A stretch of 64,000 nt of DNA from contig JAEZMD010000018.1 in assembly GCA_023435745.1 (NCBI GenBank), positions 372,001 through 436,000 on the forward strand, given 5' to 3'. Position 1 is the first letter of the stretch; each line of letters opens with the position of its first letter. The translations under genes and the position numbers were made by a program. The notes below the pieces were generated by a model. That model was not told the DNA's origin. It did not search any database and saw nothing but the letters and a program-made list of their open reading frames with translations. The stretch is from Bacillota bacterium (GTDB taxonomy: Bacteria > Bacillota > Clostridia > Acetivibrionales > DTU013). Positions 1 to 8,956 of this stretch are shown in pieces.

Positions 1-2
1 TA

Positions 3-710
3 GGTGAAACTACCAGATCTGAGTTAATTGCAGGACTTGAAGAAATGCGAAATTCTATCAAGTCGATTACGCCAGAGGAGCTGGAAGATGCGAAAAACAA
101 TGCCATACCGGAGGAAGTTCTCGAAAGTATTGATGGCTCAAGTCTAAGTTATTTTCTGAGCAGAACCGGAAATAAAAGCTATAATATATCAACCGCACTT
201 ACATTCAAATATGAGGATCAGTTAACAATTGAAGTGAATGACACAGCAAAAATTACCGGTCTGGACGGTTTCTCAATTATTCAGCCGGATGAGTTTATAA
301 CAATAGAAGAGTATGAGGAAATTGTTGAATCAGTAATCCCGCCAAAGCCAACCAGTATAACAATAAACAGTGTCACCGGAGAGGCAGTAATTTCATACAC
401 AGACAATACAGAAATTGATACTGTGATATTGCCCATACTAAAAGACGGAAGCAATTATGTGCCATTAAGGTTAGTTGGAGAAGCATTCGGTGAAAATGTA
501 GGATGGGACGACGCTACAGGAACCCCATATATTGACAGGAATGGTGTAAGAACTGAGATGAAAGGATTTATTAATAATGGGATAGCATATACTAAAGTCA
601 GAGACTTTGAACAGCTAGATTATATGGTGTTCTGGAGTGATTATACAAAGGCGATCACCATCTATAGGTTTAACGACAGATCTTTTCTAAGTGAGGCCAG
701 GCTGTTCTAG
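3..710 (+). CDS. Stalk-domain (copper amine oxidase N-terminal-like) protein, 5' partial
   Basis: The reading frame is open from base 3 to the stop at 710, so the true start lies before the window. The first Met inside (base 45) is not a convincing start because no ribosome binding site precedes it. The C-terminal 90 residues (from about LPILKDGSNYVPLR) match the stalk domain often called copper amine oxidase N-terminal domain: a VPLR motif, an F/WDD segment and a final KAITIYR strand. In clostridia this domain occurs in secreted or wall-attached proteins and carries no copper chemistry. The rest of the visible protein is not recognised. A strong terminator follows within 50 bases. Domain call is fairly sure; function unknown. 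Confidence 0.7.
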   Translation, partial: GETTRSELIAGLEEMRNSIKSITPEELEDAKNNAIPEEVLESIDGSSLSYFLSRTGNKSYNISTALTFKYEDQLTIEVNDTAKITGLDGFSIIQPDEFITIEEYEEIVESVIPPKPTSITINSVTGEAVISYTDNTEIDTVILPILKDGSNYVPLRLVGEAFGENVGWDDATGTPYIDRNGVRTEMKGFINNGIAYTKVRDFEQLDYMVFWSDYTKAITIYRFNDRSFLSEARLF

Positions 711-761
711 AATATTAGAATAAGGCAAATTGGAATAGGATATATTAGAACGGGTTAATTA

Positions 762-802
762 AAAAGTAAATCCACTTTGTAAGAGGAGTGGATTTTACTT
801 TT
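762..802 (+). terminator. Rho-independent terminator after the stalk-domain gene
   Basis: AAAAGTAAATCCACT pairs with AGTGGATTTTACTTTT around a short loop: 15 pairs with one bulged T. The A-rich left arm and T-rich right arm let it work on both strands. Confidence 0.8.
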
Positions 803-849
803 GCAATTAAGTCAGAATGCTTTATTGGACAAAAATATGCGATCGCTGG

Positions 850-879
850 TTGACAAGAGATCGATTATTACTGTATTAT
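850..879 (+). promoter_or_regulatory. Candidate promoter of tRNA-Lys
   Basis: TTGACA at 850-855, an 18-base spacer and TATTAT at 874-879, about 78 bases before the tRNA. The -10 box lies inside the left arm of the long palindrome at 874-920. Confidence 0.6.
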
Positions 880-920
880 ATATACTTGTGTGGCTCGACA
901 GCCACACGGTATATATAATA
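874..920. repeat. 47-base near-perfect palindrome upstream of tRNA-Lys
   Basis: The left arm TATTATATATAC plus GTGTGGCT pairs with AGCCACAC plus GTATATATAATA around CGAC, with one small internal mismatch. About 20 base pairs can form. It overlaps the -10 box and the start of the tRNA transcript. It has no T-tract, so it is not a simple terminator; it may be an operator or a leader hairpin. Confidence 0.7.
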
Positions 921-956
921 TTACAGCAGCCAAGCAAGCTGCAGGCAATTATATAC

Positions 957-1032
957 GGGCCATTAGCTCAGTTGGCAGAGCACTTGACTTTTAATCAAGG
1001 TGTCCCGCGTTCGAGTCGCGGATGGCTCACCA
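957..1032 (+). tRNA. tRNA-Lys (anticodon TTT)
   Basis: Full cloverleaf: acceptor GGGCCAT/ATGGCTC, D-arm GCTC...GAGC, anticodon stem CTTGA/TCAAG with loop CTTTTAA (anticodon TTT), T-arm CCGCG TTCGAGT CGCGG, encoded CCA. It differs from the second tRNA-Lys at 36461 by one base in the T-loop (TTCGAGT here, TTCGAAT there). Confidence 0.97.
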
Positions 1033-1033
1033 A

Positions 1034-1066
1034 AGAGTCTTTCACAAGCGTGAAGGGCTCTTTTTT
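1034..1066 (+). terminator. Terminator of tRNA-Lys
   Basis: AGAGTCTTTCAC pairs with GTGAAGGGCTCT around AAGC and is followed by a run of T. It starts two bases after the tRNA CCA. Confidence 0.9.
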
Positions 1067-1172
1067 ATGCCTTCGCGGGTTGTCATGTTCTCAACCAGCC
1101 TGCCGACCTAATGGATTCAAAACCGGATACCTTGATTATTCTATAAATCCAGCCTGGCCATAGTATACGCGA

Positions 1173-1292
1173 CTACTCATTTTTGCAGCTTTAGAACATA
1201 ATTATGTTTAAAAAGGCTTATTTTATAGACTACCAGCAATAAAAAAGGAATATTCACAGCAAATATAGTCCTAAAACTGCAAAAATGAGTAG
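1173..1292 (-). mobile_element. MITE-like element, copy 1 (120 bases)
   Basis: The ends are 22-base inverted repeats: CTACTCATTTTTGCAGCTTT at the left and the complement of CTACTCATTTTTGCAGTTTT at the right. CGA flanks both ends (1170-1172 and 1293-1295), a possible 3-base target duplication. The reverse complement aligns along its length with 53698-53818, sharing blocks such as CTATAAAATA and TTCTAAAGCTGCAAAAA. There is no coding capacity, so this would be a non-autonomous element. Flanking bases 1067-1169 and 1296-1444 hold nothing else I recognise. Confidence 0.75.
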
Positions 1293-1444
1293 CGAGGTCC
1301 CTTCACCATCTATACTAGAAAAATGCTTTAAAGGCTACCGTCAGTGGCGCTCTGGCTTCGATGGATTTTCGCCGTTCTTAGCATAACAACGCAGTTAGCG
1401 CAACTTAATTCCAAAATTGCGGCGGAAGATTAATCCCCCTCCGT

Positions 1445-1978
1445 TCACGAATATACGTTTCCCATTTCGCTCAACCTCTCTTCAATATAGCCTTTTACAT
1501 CTTCCTTTGGTATATCCAGGGCTGCTGCAAATTCGCCAAAAAGTAAGTCTTCCGCTTTGCGAAGGTATCTTGTGTCGATTTGACCAAGCTTCTTTCCCTG
1601 CTCCTCCGCTGCTCTCTCTTTTGAATAGATATTTTTGAGCAGCCTGAGTAAATCAGAACAGTCATAAGTCTGTATGATTTCCTTATAATAGCCTTCAAGC
1701 ACCTTAAAGCTAAGGCCATCGTTCATATTTTCCTCGATAGACGGGATACGGGATATCAGTTGAAGTACCTGCGTACGGGAAACAACAGGCCTCATAAATA
1801 TTTTTGTATCAATTGGCGTAAAAATTTTTTCGTTATGATATAGTGAGTAGAGCGTGTAGTAGAGCTTGCCTTGATTTACACCGTAAAGGTCAGGTGTGCT
1901 GACTGCTTCCACTCTGCAAACTCCATGACTTCCGTAAACTATTAGATCTCCGGTCTTATACATGATTTCTTTGAACAT
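1445..1978 (-). CDS. CarD-family transcriptional regulator
   Basis: CarD/CdnL proteins bind the RNA polymerase beta subunit through an N-terminal Tudor-like domain and stabilise open promoter complexes. The N-terminal segment YKTGDLIVYGSHGVCRVEAV is the typical RNA polymerase-interacting signature; the rest (residues about 70-170) is the helical C-terminal half, and the total of 177 residues is usual for the family. The start is uncertain: AAAGGAG touches the first ATG (1978), and family members normally begin at the second Met (1963, MYKTGDLIVYG). The gene stands alone, convergent with the tRNA region and divergent from the PilZ gene. The family assignment is firm; its targets are not visible. 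Confidence 0.85.
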   Translation of the reverse strand: MFKEIMYKTGDLIVYGSHGVCRVEAVSTPDLYGVNQGKLYYTLYSLYHNEKIFTPIDTKIFMRPVVSRTQVLQLISRIPSIEENMNDGLSFKVLEGYYKEIIQTYDCSDLLRLLKNIYSKERAAEEQGKKLGQIDTRYLRKAEDLLFGEFAAALDIPKEDVKGYIEERLSEMGNVYS

Positions 1979-2205
1979 CTCCTTTACCTTTCTATTATAC
2001 CATTTTTCTGCCCAAAAAGGAAATGCGGCTAACGAAGAGTGGCTGAAGAACAGCTTTTCACGGCTTTGATTTATCTATTTTGCGAATCTTTCCGACAATA
2101 AATACGATGATAGAAATGATGTGATTGAACAATTTCGCTTTTTTTGGTAAAATGAATCCATTATTTAATTTTATGCTAATGTAACAATTATTTACGGGAG
2201 GCGTC

Positions 2206-2814
2206 ATGGATATTCCGCTGCAAGGGGATATACTACTGAGCATCTACAGTATTGATTATCTTTTAAAGTGCAAAGTAAACGAGATTTCTGGACGTATTAT
2301 TAAACTCACTCCAGTATCCGGGAAAGTAGATATGCTATTATTGCATGATCCTGTGGTGCTTTTGTTATATAAAAGCGGTAACATGGAGATACTTCCTGCG
2401 GATGTTGCGCAGATTGACACACAGCAAAGCCTGGTCACGCTAAGCCTCCGCAAAAGACAAGTGGATGAGGAGCGACGTATTTTTGAGAGGTATCCTGTGT
2501 CGCTGGAGGTCAGTGCCCGCAGAAAGTTTTCCAATAAGCGGATTCATCTGGCAGTCAGGGATATCAGCTTATATGGTATGGGAGCCGTATCACAGACCGA
2601 TCTCGAAGTAGATGAGATGATAGATATCGATCTGATTGCTGAAAGAAACATGTTCTACTTCAGCGGTCAGATCATCTGGAAAAACAGTCTGGGTGATTGC
2701 TCCGAATACGGTTTGAAGTATACCAATTATGATGTTGCGACCAAAAATGCGCTTGAAGAATTTCTGGGCAAACAGAAGGATTATTTCTATAATATGATTC
2801 CTAAGGCCAGATGA
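2206..2814 (+). CDS. PilZ-domain c-di-GMP-binding protein (YcgR-like)
   Basis: 202 residues. The N-terminal half is a beta-rich YcgR-N-like domain. The C-terminal PilZ domain has both c-di-GMP motifs: RxxxR as R91-IFE-R95 and DxSxxG as D119-I-S121-LY-G124. Proteins of this layout sense cyclic di-GMP and usually slow flagellar rotation or tune surface traits. The start ATG is well placed behind GGGAGG. No flagellar genes are in the window, but a cheW lies 20 kb away. Cytoplasmic; no membrane segments seen. Domain call is sure; the output is inferred from the family. Confidence 0.88.
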   Translation: MDIPLQGDILLSIYSIDYLLKCKVNEISGRIIKLTPVSGKVDMLLLHDPVVLLLYKSGNMEILPADVAQIDTQQSLVTLSLRKRQVDEERRIFERYPVSLEVSARRKFSNKRIHLAVRDISLYGMGAVSQTDLEVDEMIDIDLIAERNMFYFSGQIIWKNSLGDCSEYGLKYTNYDVATKNALEEFLGKQKDYFYNMIPKAR

Positions 2815-2852
2815 TTTAGTGATACAGGGGTAAGAGGGACGGACCGCGCCCC

Positions 2853-5342
2853 CTAATTGTCCCGGTAGAACTCAAGGTTGCGCTGCAAAACGGGGTTGAG
2901 CATTCCATTTTGTTGAGTGTAATGTCTGTAACGGTTTTCCAGTTCTCTGATATGCTTTGTCATGTGGACTTTCAGCAGATTGACAGAATCAATATAGATC
3001 GGCTGTTTCTCCAACTGACTTCTGATTTCCTTTGAGAACGGACAATATTTGAAGAATATGCTTCTTGCGACCTTGTTCATGCGAGGATTACCTTTGGATT
3101 CATTATTGATCCACAGCTCATAGTCGGAGGTGAATATATCGCGCAGTTTATTCTGATACTTCGTCGTCTGTGATTTCACTTTCTCCTTAGCCTCTTCGGA
3201 GAGATCGCGGTTTTTCCTGTAAAACTGTATATAGTCTGCATATTCTGAAGTGAGCGAGCTCTGGGCAATATTGTTCCAGGCTGACCCCATCATTGTCCGG
3301 CAAAGCTCCCATCTGAAATTGCCAATCAGCTTCAGAAGCATATCGTCAATATTTTCATCGGTAAATACGGGGATAATCAGCCTGCCGGGCGTATTTCTGT
3401 GTCTTCCTGTGATTTCCTGCCACATCATTGCGCGTGTGCCATAGACAGGGACGAGGATAAAGTCGGGGATAACCTGCATCATTACGATTTCCTTTTCAAT
3501 GCCCTCGGAGGGTGATCTGAAATGTATCTCCCTGTGGAAGGCCGAATAATCGATATCAAGAATTTTCTGCAATTTTTCGCAGATGATGGCTGGAGTGACC
3601 AGAGAACGGACAGGGTTGTATGGCGCCATATCTCTGTGAAGGATTGGAAAGTATAATGCTATCTGGCCGTGGCAAAGTCTGTGATTGAGACGCAGCATAT
3701 GATTGACCTCAAAGGAAAGCCGTCCCTCGGCATCTGATTCATAAGAGACTTTGTCCTTATCTGTTATCTTGCCCTGTTTTTTAAGCTCGCGAAAAGTATC
3801 GAAATAATCGTTGCCGAAATTATTAATGGAGGGATCCTTTTCCATCGTATTAATTTTCTCCAGCCAATCAGACATAAAATAGACATTTGCGATTCCGGTT
3901 TCATGATTCGCACCCGCAAGTTTGTAAATTGCCATTGTCTGACTGTAATCAAGCAGCTTCTCATCCATATATCCATAGTTGAGAAACATCCGGATCAGTC
4001 TGGATTGATCTTTAGTTTGAAAAGCCTTTTTAAACACCTTCAGGTAAATCTCAAAATACAGATCTGTAAGAGCTCCGCGGATGGATCTGGCTGATTCGTC
4101 AGCGGACAGGCGATCCTTGAGGTTCCTGAAGGCTGTCAGGTTCATCATAAAACAGATTTCCTTATCTTCGGATATCTCTGCAAATTTGAGGATCTTTGTG
4201 ACACTGTCGAGCAATTCCTCAGGCAGGGTATTATGGTCCTGCGTTTCAATTGTTTTGGAGGAGCTGTCAATGCCTTCGGACTGCGCAGATTTAAGGGATG
4301 CAATAAAATTTCCGTGAAAATGCTCCAGGTACTCAAAGTCGATATCGATATGGTGTTTGTATTCTAATTTAATATGAGCAGAAATATCCCTGAGTTTATC
4401 CAGGATGTAGTTCGAAGCGCTCAGAGCCGGAGTATAGTCAAGAGCGTTGTCCCGCATGGCGCGGGCGGCGTTGAGGAACGCATGATAGCAGCTCTCATCA
4501 TGGTCTTGATATATTAGTGCAATAGTGTTTTCCAGTCGGCTGACGACTGCAGACAGCTGAGTCAGCAGGCGTTCGAGACATTCGGATGCTCCGGTGATAT
4601 GTTTTTCGGTAATTAACCTGTCTGCGGCAAAGAACGCTTTTTTTGGCTCGGTCGGTATGTTGAACAGATGGACATAATAATCGATTTCTTCCTTCAGCTG
4701 CGTCGCTTCGGGAAAGAAATCGTCATCTTCATCAGGATCAAACGACTCAACAAGCTGCTTACTGAAATAAACCGGAACCAATATGCCGCTGTTTCTTCTC
4801 TCAGCCAGCTCTGCCGCGCCCTTTTGGGATATTTCCCATTTTACAGGCTCCAGACGGTATTCTTCTGTAATGGCCATGTAGTAGGTGCAAAGGTTGTTGT
4901 AAAGGCTTTCAGTCATCAGGCAGTACCGATAAAGCTTTTGGTATGTTTGCTGAGAACTGTTTATTAGGTTGCAGATTGAGTTGAGTATGTAACCGCCATA
5001 ATCCTTCTGGCTATGGATGAAGTCCATCAGACTCTGCGCACTGTCTTCCACATATGCGTATATATTGCAATCAGCCGCCGCAGTGACGGTCAGGCTGCTT
5101 CTTCCGGTCCGCAGCAGATCGTTTGCGCCGATAAAGATATTCTGATTCAGATCAAACAACCGGTAGCTTTTTTGTGGCAAATCGTCGAAGACGACCGGAG
5201 CTCCTTTGGCGAGGGAGGATATATAAACATCCAGCTTGCCTTGTAAAAGCAGGCTGAGCGCATTTGTCTCAGAGCCCTCAAGCGATATGAAGCTGTCCTT
5301 TTTTATAGTATAGTTTCCGGTCTTATGTACGGTTAAACTCAT
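2853..5342 (-). CDS. Large protein with N-terminal cyclic-nucleotide-binding-like domain, unknown function
   Basis: 829 residues, cytoplasmic by appearance (no signal or membrane segments). Residues about 1-115 look like a cNMP-binding/CAP-like beta-roll: a sequence of strands with LLLQGKLDVYISS, then NQNIFIGANDLLRTGRSSLTVTAAADCNIYAY. The usual phosphate-binding cassette with Arg is not obvious, so ligand binding is doubtful. The remaining 700 residues are mostly helical, with no motif I recognise; an acidic stretch DPDEDDDFF lies near residue 207. It starts behind GAGGCGG with 8-base spacing. It converges on the PilZ gene with only 38 bases between stops. I infer a signalling or stress role only from the first domain. 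Confidence 0.6.
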   Translation of the reverse strand: MSLTVHKTGNYTIKKDSFISLEGSETNALSLLLQGKLDVYISSLAKGAPVVFDDLPQKSYRLFDLNQNIFIGANDLLRTGRSSLTVTAAADCNIYAYVEDSAQSLMDFIHSQKDYGGYILNSICNLINSSQQTYQKLYRYCLMTESLYNNLCTYYMAITEEYRLEPVKWEISQKGAAELAERRNSGILVPVYFSKQLVESFDPDEDDDFFPEATQLKEEIDYYVHLFNIPTEPKKAFFAADRLITEKHITGASECLERLLTQLSAVVSRLENTIALIYQDHDESCYHAFLNAARAMRDNALDYTPALSASNYILDKLRDISAHIKLEYKHHIDIDFEYLEHFHGNFIASLKSAQSEGIDSSSKTIETQDHNTLPEELLDSVTKILKFAEISEDKEICFMMNLTAFRNLKDRLSADESARSIRGALTDLYFEIYLKVFKKAFQTKDQSRLIRMFLNYGYMDEKLLDYSQTMAIYKLAGANHETGIANVYFMSDWLEKINTMEKDPSINNFGNDYFDTFRELKKQGKITDKDKVSYESDAEGRLSFEVNHMLRLNHRLCHGQIALYFPILHRDMAPYNPVRSLVTPAIICEKLQKILDIDYSAFHREIHFRSPSEGIEKEIVMMQVIPDFILVPVYGTRAMMWQEITGRHRNTPGRLIIPVFTDENIDDMLLKLIGNFRWELCRTMMGSAWNNIAQSSLTSEYADYIQFYRKNRDLSEEAKEKVKSQTTKYQNKLRDIFTSDYELWINNESKGNPRMNKVARSIFFKYCPFSKEIRSQLEKQPIYIDSVNLLKVHMTKHIRELENRYRHYTQQNGMLNPVLQRNLEFYRDN

Positions 5343-5485
5343 TTCGTTACCGCCTCGTTTCTTTAGTAATGATGAACATTAGCGAAGCCGGTTTGTGCAT
5401 AAATTTTGCCGGAGATGTACAATACCTCCGATTATATGAGTCATTATACTTTATTTTTAATCATCTGGAAACCATAAATTTGTAA

Positions 5486-7093
5486 TTATCTTCCGAGTGA
5501 AGCAATCTCCTCAAGGGACAGGCCTTTATTACGCTCCAGTGCCCATCGTATGGACCATTCGTTTTCAAAGAGAAGTACCGGCCGCTCTTCGCTATCTTCG
5601 ACGACTGTTGTTGAACTGGTCAGGTTTAGCCTCTTGATATCTTCCGCCTCCGAGGTCAGCCATCTTGCAAATTTAAAGGCCAGCTGCTGCATACGAAGAT
5701 CGACATTATATTCGTGCTTCAATCTGTGCTCGAGCACTTCAAACTGAAGCACACCGACAGCGCCGATAATCAGAGCCTCCATACCCGAATCAGGCTGCTT
5801 GAAGACCTGTATTGCCCCTTCCTCGGCAAGCTGCGCGATTCCCTTGAGAAACTGCTTTCGTTTCATGGAGTCTGCAGGCGAAACGCGGGCAAAATGTTCA
5901 GCAGGGAATATGGGTATTCCCTCGAATCTGAAACGCGCACTGCCCTCGCACAATGTATCGCCTATTTTAAATATACCCGGATCAAACACACCGATGATAT
6001 CGCCGGGGTATGCCTCCTCAACGATGGCGCGTTCCTGAGCCATAAATTGCTGAGGCTGGGCCAGCTTGATTTCTTTTGCCGCCTGTACATGGTAAACCGA
6101 CATGCCTCTTGTAAACCGGCCCGAGCAGATGCGTATAAATGCGATCCGATCTCTGTGGGCCGGGTTCATATTGGCCTGTATTTTAAAGACGAAGCCGGAG
6201 AAGTTTTCAGACTCCGGATCAATCTCAGCGTCTGTAGTAGCTCGGATTCCCGGCGCCGGAGCCAGGCGGATGAATTCTTCCAGAAACGGCTGCACGCCGA
6301 AATTGGTCATAGCACTGCCGAAAAACATTGGTGTCAGTTCTCCGCTGCGGATCTTCTCAATTGAAAACTCATCTCCCGCAAGGTTCAGCAGTTCAATATC
6401 CTCACAGAGCTTATCGTGATAGTGGACGCCGAGAAGATCGGAAAATATCTGATCATTCACGCCTCCTTTGATGGATTTCACCTCTGTCTGGCCATGCCTG
6501 CCGCCCTCAAAAAGTTCGATCTGCTTGAGCTCTCTATTATAAACGCCTTTGAAATCGCCATCTGTACCGATGGGCCAGTTCATCGGATAGGAGCGTATGC
6601 CAAGCACCTGCTCGATTTCCTCCATCAATTCAAACGGGTCTCTGCTGGCTCTGTCCATCTTGTTTACAAAAGTAAATATAGGAATACCGCGCATTTTACA
6701 AACGTGGAACAGCTTGATCGTCTGGGCTTCCACGCCCTTTGCACCGTCGATCAGCATCACTGCACTATCCGCAGCGACCAGGGTACGGTAGGTGTCTTCA
6801 CTGAAGTCCTGGTGACCCGGAGTGTCCAATATATTAATGAAATGGTCATCATATTCAAACTGCATGACACTGGAGGTAACGGAAATCCCGCGCTGCTTTT
6901 CAATTTCCATCCAGTCTGAAACAGCGTAATTGCCCGCTTTCCTTGCCTTTACGGTACCGGCGAGCCTGATGGCGCCGCCGTATAGAAGAAGCTTCTCTGT
7001 AAGGGTGGTTTTCCCTGCGTCAGGGTGGGAAATGATTGCAAAAGTTTTTCTGCGTCTTGTTTCATTTTTGATTATTTCTTTTTTGTCAGGCAT
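5486..7093 (-). CDS. prfC: Peptide chain release factor 3
   Basis: RF3 is the GTPase that removes RF1/RF2 from the ribosome after termination. The protein is 535 residues, near the usual 530. GTP-binding motifs are complete: G1 SHPDAGKTT (residues 22-30), the RGISVTSS switch I, G3 DTPGHQD (90-96) and G4 NKMD (144-147). The WMEIEKQRGISVTSSV stretch separates RF3 from EF-G. It is divergent from the nucleoside kinase gene with about 130 bases between them. Nothing suggests an operon. Confidence 0.96.
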   Translation of the reverse strand: MPDKKEIIKNETRRRKTFAIISHPDAGKTTLTEKLLLYGGAIRLAGTVKARKAGNYAVSDWMEIEKQRGISVTSSVMQFEYDDHFINILDTPGHQDFSEDTYRTLVAADSAVMLIDGAKGVEAQTIKLFHVCKMRGIPIFTFVNKMDRASRDPFELMEEIEQVLGIRSYPMNWPIGTDGDFKGVYNRELKQIELFEGGRHGQTEVKSIKGGVNDQIFSDLLGVHYHDKLCEDIELLNLAGDEFSIEKIRSGELTPMFFGSAMTNFGVQPFLEEFIRLAPAPGIRATTDAEIDPESENFSGFVFKIQANMNPAHRDRIAFIRICSGRFTRGMSVYHVQAAKEIKLAQPQQFMAQERAIVEEAYPGDIIGVFDPGIFKIGDTLCEGSARFRFEGIPIFPAEHFARVSPADSMKRKQFLKGIAQLAEEGAIQVFKQPDSGMEALIIGAVGVLQFEVLEHRLKHEYNVDLRMQQLAFKFARWLTSEAEDIKRLNLTSSTTVVEDSEERPVLLFENEWSIRWALERNKGLSLEEIASLGR

Positions 7094-7161
7094 CTATTCA
7101 ATATTCCTTTAGTACGAATTAATTTATTTTGCATCTCATGATAACTTATTTCAAAGGTTTC

Positions 7162-7190
7162 TGTCAAATACTCAGCCAATATATTATAAT
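7162..7190 (+). promoter_or_regulatory. Candidate promoter of the nucleoside kinase gene
   Basis: A perfect TATAAT at 7185-7190 lies 38 bases before the start codon. The -35 position (TGTCAA, 17-base spacer) is poor, so confidence rests on the -10 box. Confidence 0.45.
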
Positions 7191-7227
7191 GGAATAGAGA
7201 AATCTCAGAAACAGCGGGGTGAAACAG

Positions 7228-8895
7228 ATGACAAATACAAATGAACAGATCAGAGTCCTTATTGATAACCGTGAAGAGGCGGTAGTCCAAAAAGGGTTTA
7301 CGCTGCTGCAGCTGTCCCGCGATTACGGACGGTCTCATTCGCAAACCATTATTGCGGCAAGGGTGGATAATGACATCAGAGAACTCAGCTATGTGCTTGA
7401 TAAGGATGCCAGGGTCGCCTTTATTGACCTGACGGAAGAAGACGGGATGAGGATTTATCGCAGAAGTCTTTATTTTATTTTTATGAAAGCCGCCAATGAT
7501 CTTTTACCGGACAGACGCGTGATCATAAGTCATGCGGTGAGTAAGGGATTGTTTTGTGAGCTCAGAGGAGAAAAAGAACTGGAACCTGCCGAGGTTGGGC
7601 AAATAGAGGCCAGGATGCATGAAATTGTTGCTCAGGCAATACCGTTTGAAAAAAGGGAGATTCCTTTGGAGGAGGCAGAAGCCCTTTTCCGGACCACCGG
7701 CAGAATGGACCGTTATCACTCGGTTGAGCACAGAAAAAAGAGCCTTGTAACGATCTATAACTGCGGCGGTATGGACGACTACTTCTATGGCTATATGGCA
7801 CCTGATACAGGTTATATCAAGGTCTTTGGGCTCAAACACCATCAAGGAGGACTGATCATACGGTTCCCTGACAAAGCCTATCCGGAAACGCTGCCCGAGT
7901 ATGTGGAGCAGGAAAAGCTTTTCAACATCTATCTGGAATATAAGAAATGGGGGCGGATCCTGGAGGTTGAAAATGTCGGAGCGCTCAATGATCTGGTCAA
8001 GCAGGGCAAATCCACCGAGATTGTGAGAATCTCGGAAGCGCTCCATGAAAAAAAGCTGGCAAGGATAGCGGATATGATCGCAAATAACGGGCACCAAAAG
8101 CGCATTATTCTTATTGCAGGCCCATCCTCGTCAGGAAAAACCACATTTGCGCAAAGGCTTTCCATCCAGTTGCGTGTAAACGGTCTAAAGCCGGTGACGA
8201 TTTCTCTGGATGACTATTTTGTGAACCGTGAGGATACTCCGAAGGATGAATTCGGAGATTATGATTTTGAGGCGCTTGAGGCGATCGACGTGAGGTTTTT
8301 CAATAAGCAGCTGAAGGAATTGATACGGGGGTTGGAGGTAGAGCTGCCGTTGTTCAATTTCAATACAGGCTGCAGGGAGCCTGTGGGTAAAAAGCTGCGG
8401 ATCGATGAGGACAATGTGCTTGTGATCGAGGGGATCCACGGCCTGAATGAAAAGCTGACATGCGAGATCCCAACGGAGGCGAAATTCAAGATATATGTCA
8501 GCGCATTGACGTCGATGAATATAGATGATCACAACAGAATCCCGACTACAGATAACAGAATCATAAGGCGTATCGTCAGGGACCACCAGTTCAGGGGAAG
8601 CAATGCGTTGAGTACTATAAGAAGATGGCCTTCAGTCAGACGCGGGGAAGACAGGAATATTTTTCCGTTTCAGGAGAGTGCTGATATTATGTTTAATTCA
8701 TCGCTGATGTATGAGCTAGGCATTCTGAAGACATATGCCGAACCGCTGCTCAACGAGATCGACAACAGTGCTCCTGAATACTCGGAGGCCCGCCGCCTTA
8801 TAGAATTCCTCAGTTACTTTGTACCGATGGACTGCAGGGATGTGCCGGCTAACTCCATCATCAGAGAATTTATAGGGGGTAGCTGTTTTTATTAA
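7228..8895 (+). CDS. Nucleoside (uridine-like) kinase with TGS and threonyl-tRNA-synthetase-like N-terminal domains
   Basis: 555 residues in three parts: a TGS-like domain (about 5-65), a region resembling the second additional domain of threonyl-tRNA synthetase (about 70-180), and a C-terminal uridine kinase/PRK domain. The P-loop is GPSSSGKTT (about 298-306), followed by SLDDYF and VIEGIHGLN, as in uridine kinases. The family phosphorylates nucleosides and is widespread in clostridia and thermotogae; the substrate cannot be read here. I chose ATG 7228 because GGGGTGA lies six bases before it; an in-frame GTG at 7219 overlaps that site. Monocistronic, ended by the terminator at 8919. Confidence 0.88.
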   Translation: MTNTNEQIRVLIDNREEAVVQKGFTLLQLSRDYGRSHSQTIIAARVDNDIRELSYVLDKDARVAFIDLTEEDGMRIYRRSLYFIFMKAANDLLPDRRVIISHAVSKGLFCELRGEKELEPAEVGQIEARMHEIVAQAIPFEKREIPLEEAEALFRTTGRMDRYHSVEHRKKSLVTIYNCGGMDDYFYGYMAPDTGYIKVFGLKHHQGGLIIRFPDKAYPETLPEYVEQEKLFNIYLEYKKWGRILEVENVGALNDLVKQGKSTEIVRISEALHEKKLARIADMIANNGHQKRIILIAGPSSSGKTTFAQRLSIQLRVNGLKPVTISLDDYFVNREDTPKDEFGDYDFEALEAIDVRFFNKQLKELIRGLEVELPLFNFNTGCREPVGKKLRIDEDNVLVIEGIHGLNEKLTCEIPTEAKFKIYVSALTSMNIDDHNRIPTTDNRIIRRIVRDHQFRGSNALSTIRRWPSVRRGEDRNIFPFQESADIMFNSSLMYELGILKTYAEPLLNEIDNSAPEYSEARRLIEFLSYFVPMDCRDVPANSIIREFIGGSCFY

Positions 8896-8918
8896 GGTCC
8901 GGGTGTGACGTAAAAAAC

Positions 8919-8949
8919 GGGGGACGTTTCTCTAACGTCCCCCATTTTT
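8919..8949. terminator. Bidirectional terminator between nucleoside kinase and DUF1540 gene
   Basis: GGGGGACGT pairs with ACGTCCCCC around TTCTCTA. T-runs lie on both sides (ATTTTT on plus, GTTTTTT on minus), so it can end both converging genes. The arm GAGAAACGTCCCC on the minus strand belongs to a repeat family seen elsewhere in this window. Confidence 0.9.
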
Positions 8950-8956
8950 CTTAGCT

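Noticed and set aside
801..1163. 120-residue open frame on the plus strand
   Set aside because: It runs through the tRNA-Lys, its promoter and its terminator, with no ribosome binding site. A chance frame.
5714..6919. Two long plus-strand frames (216 and 167 residues) opposite prfC
   Set aside because: Shadows of prfC; no start signals or protein families seen.
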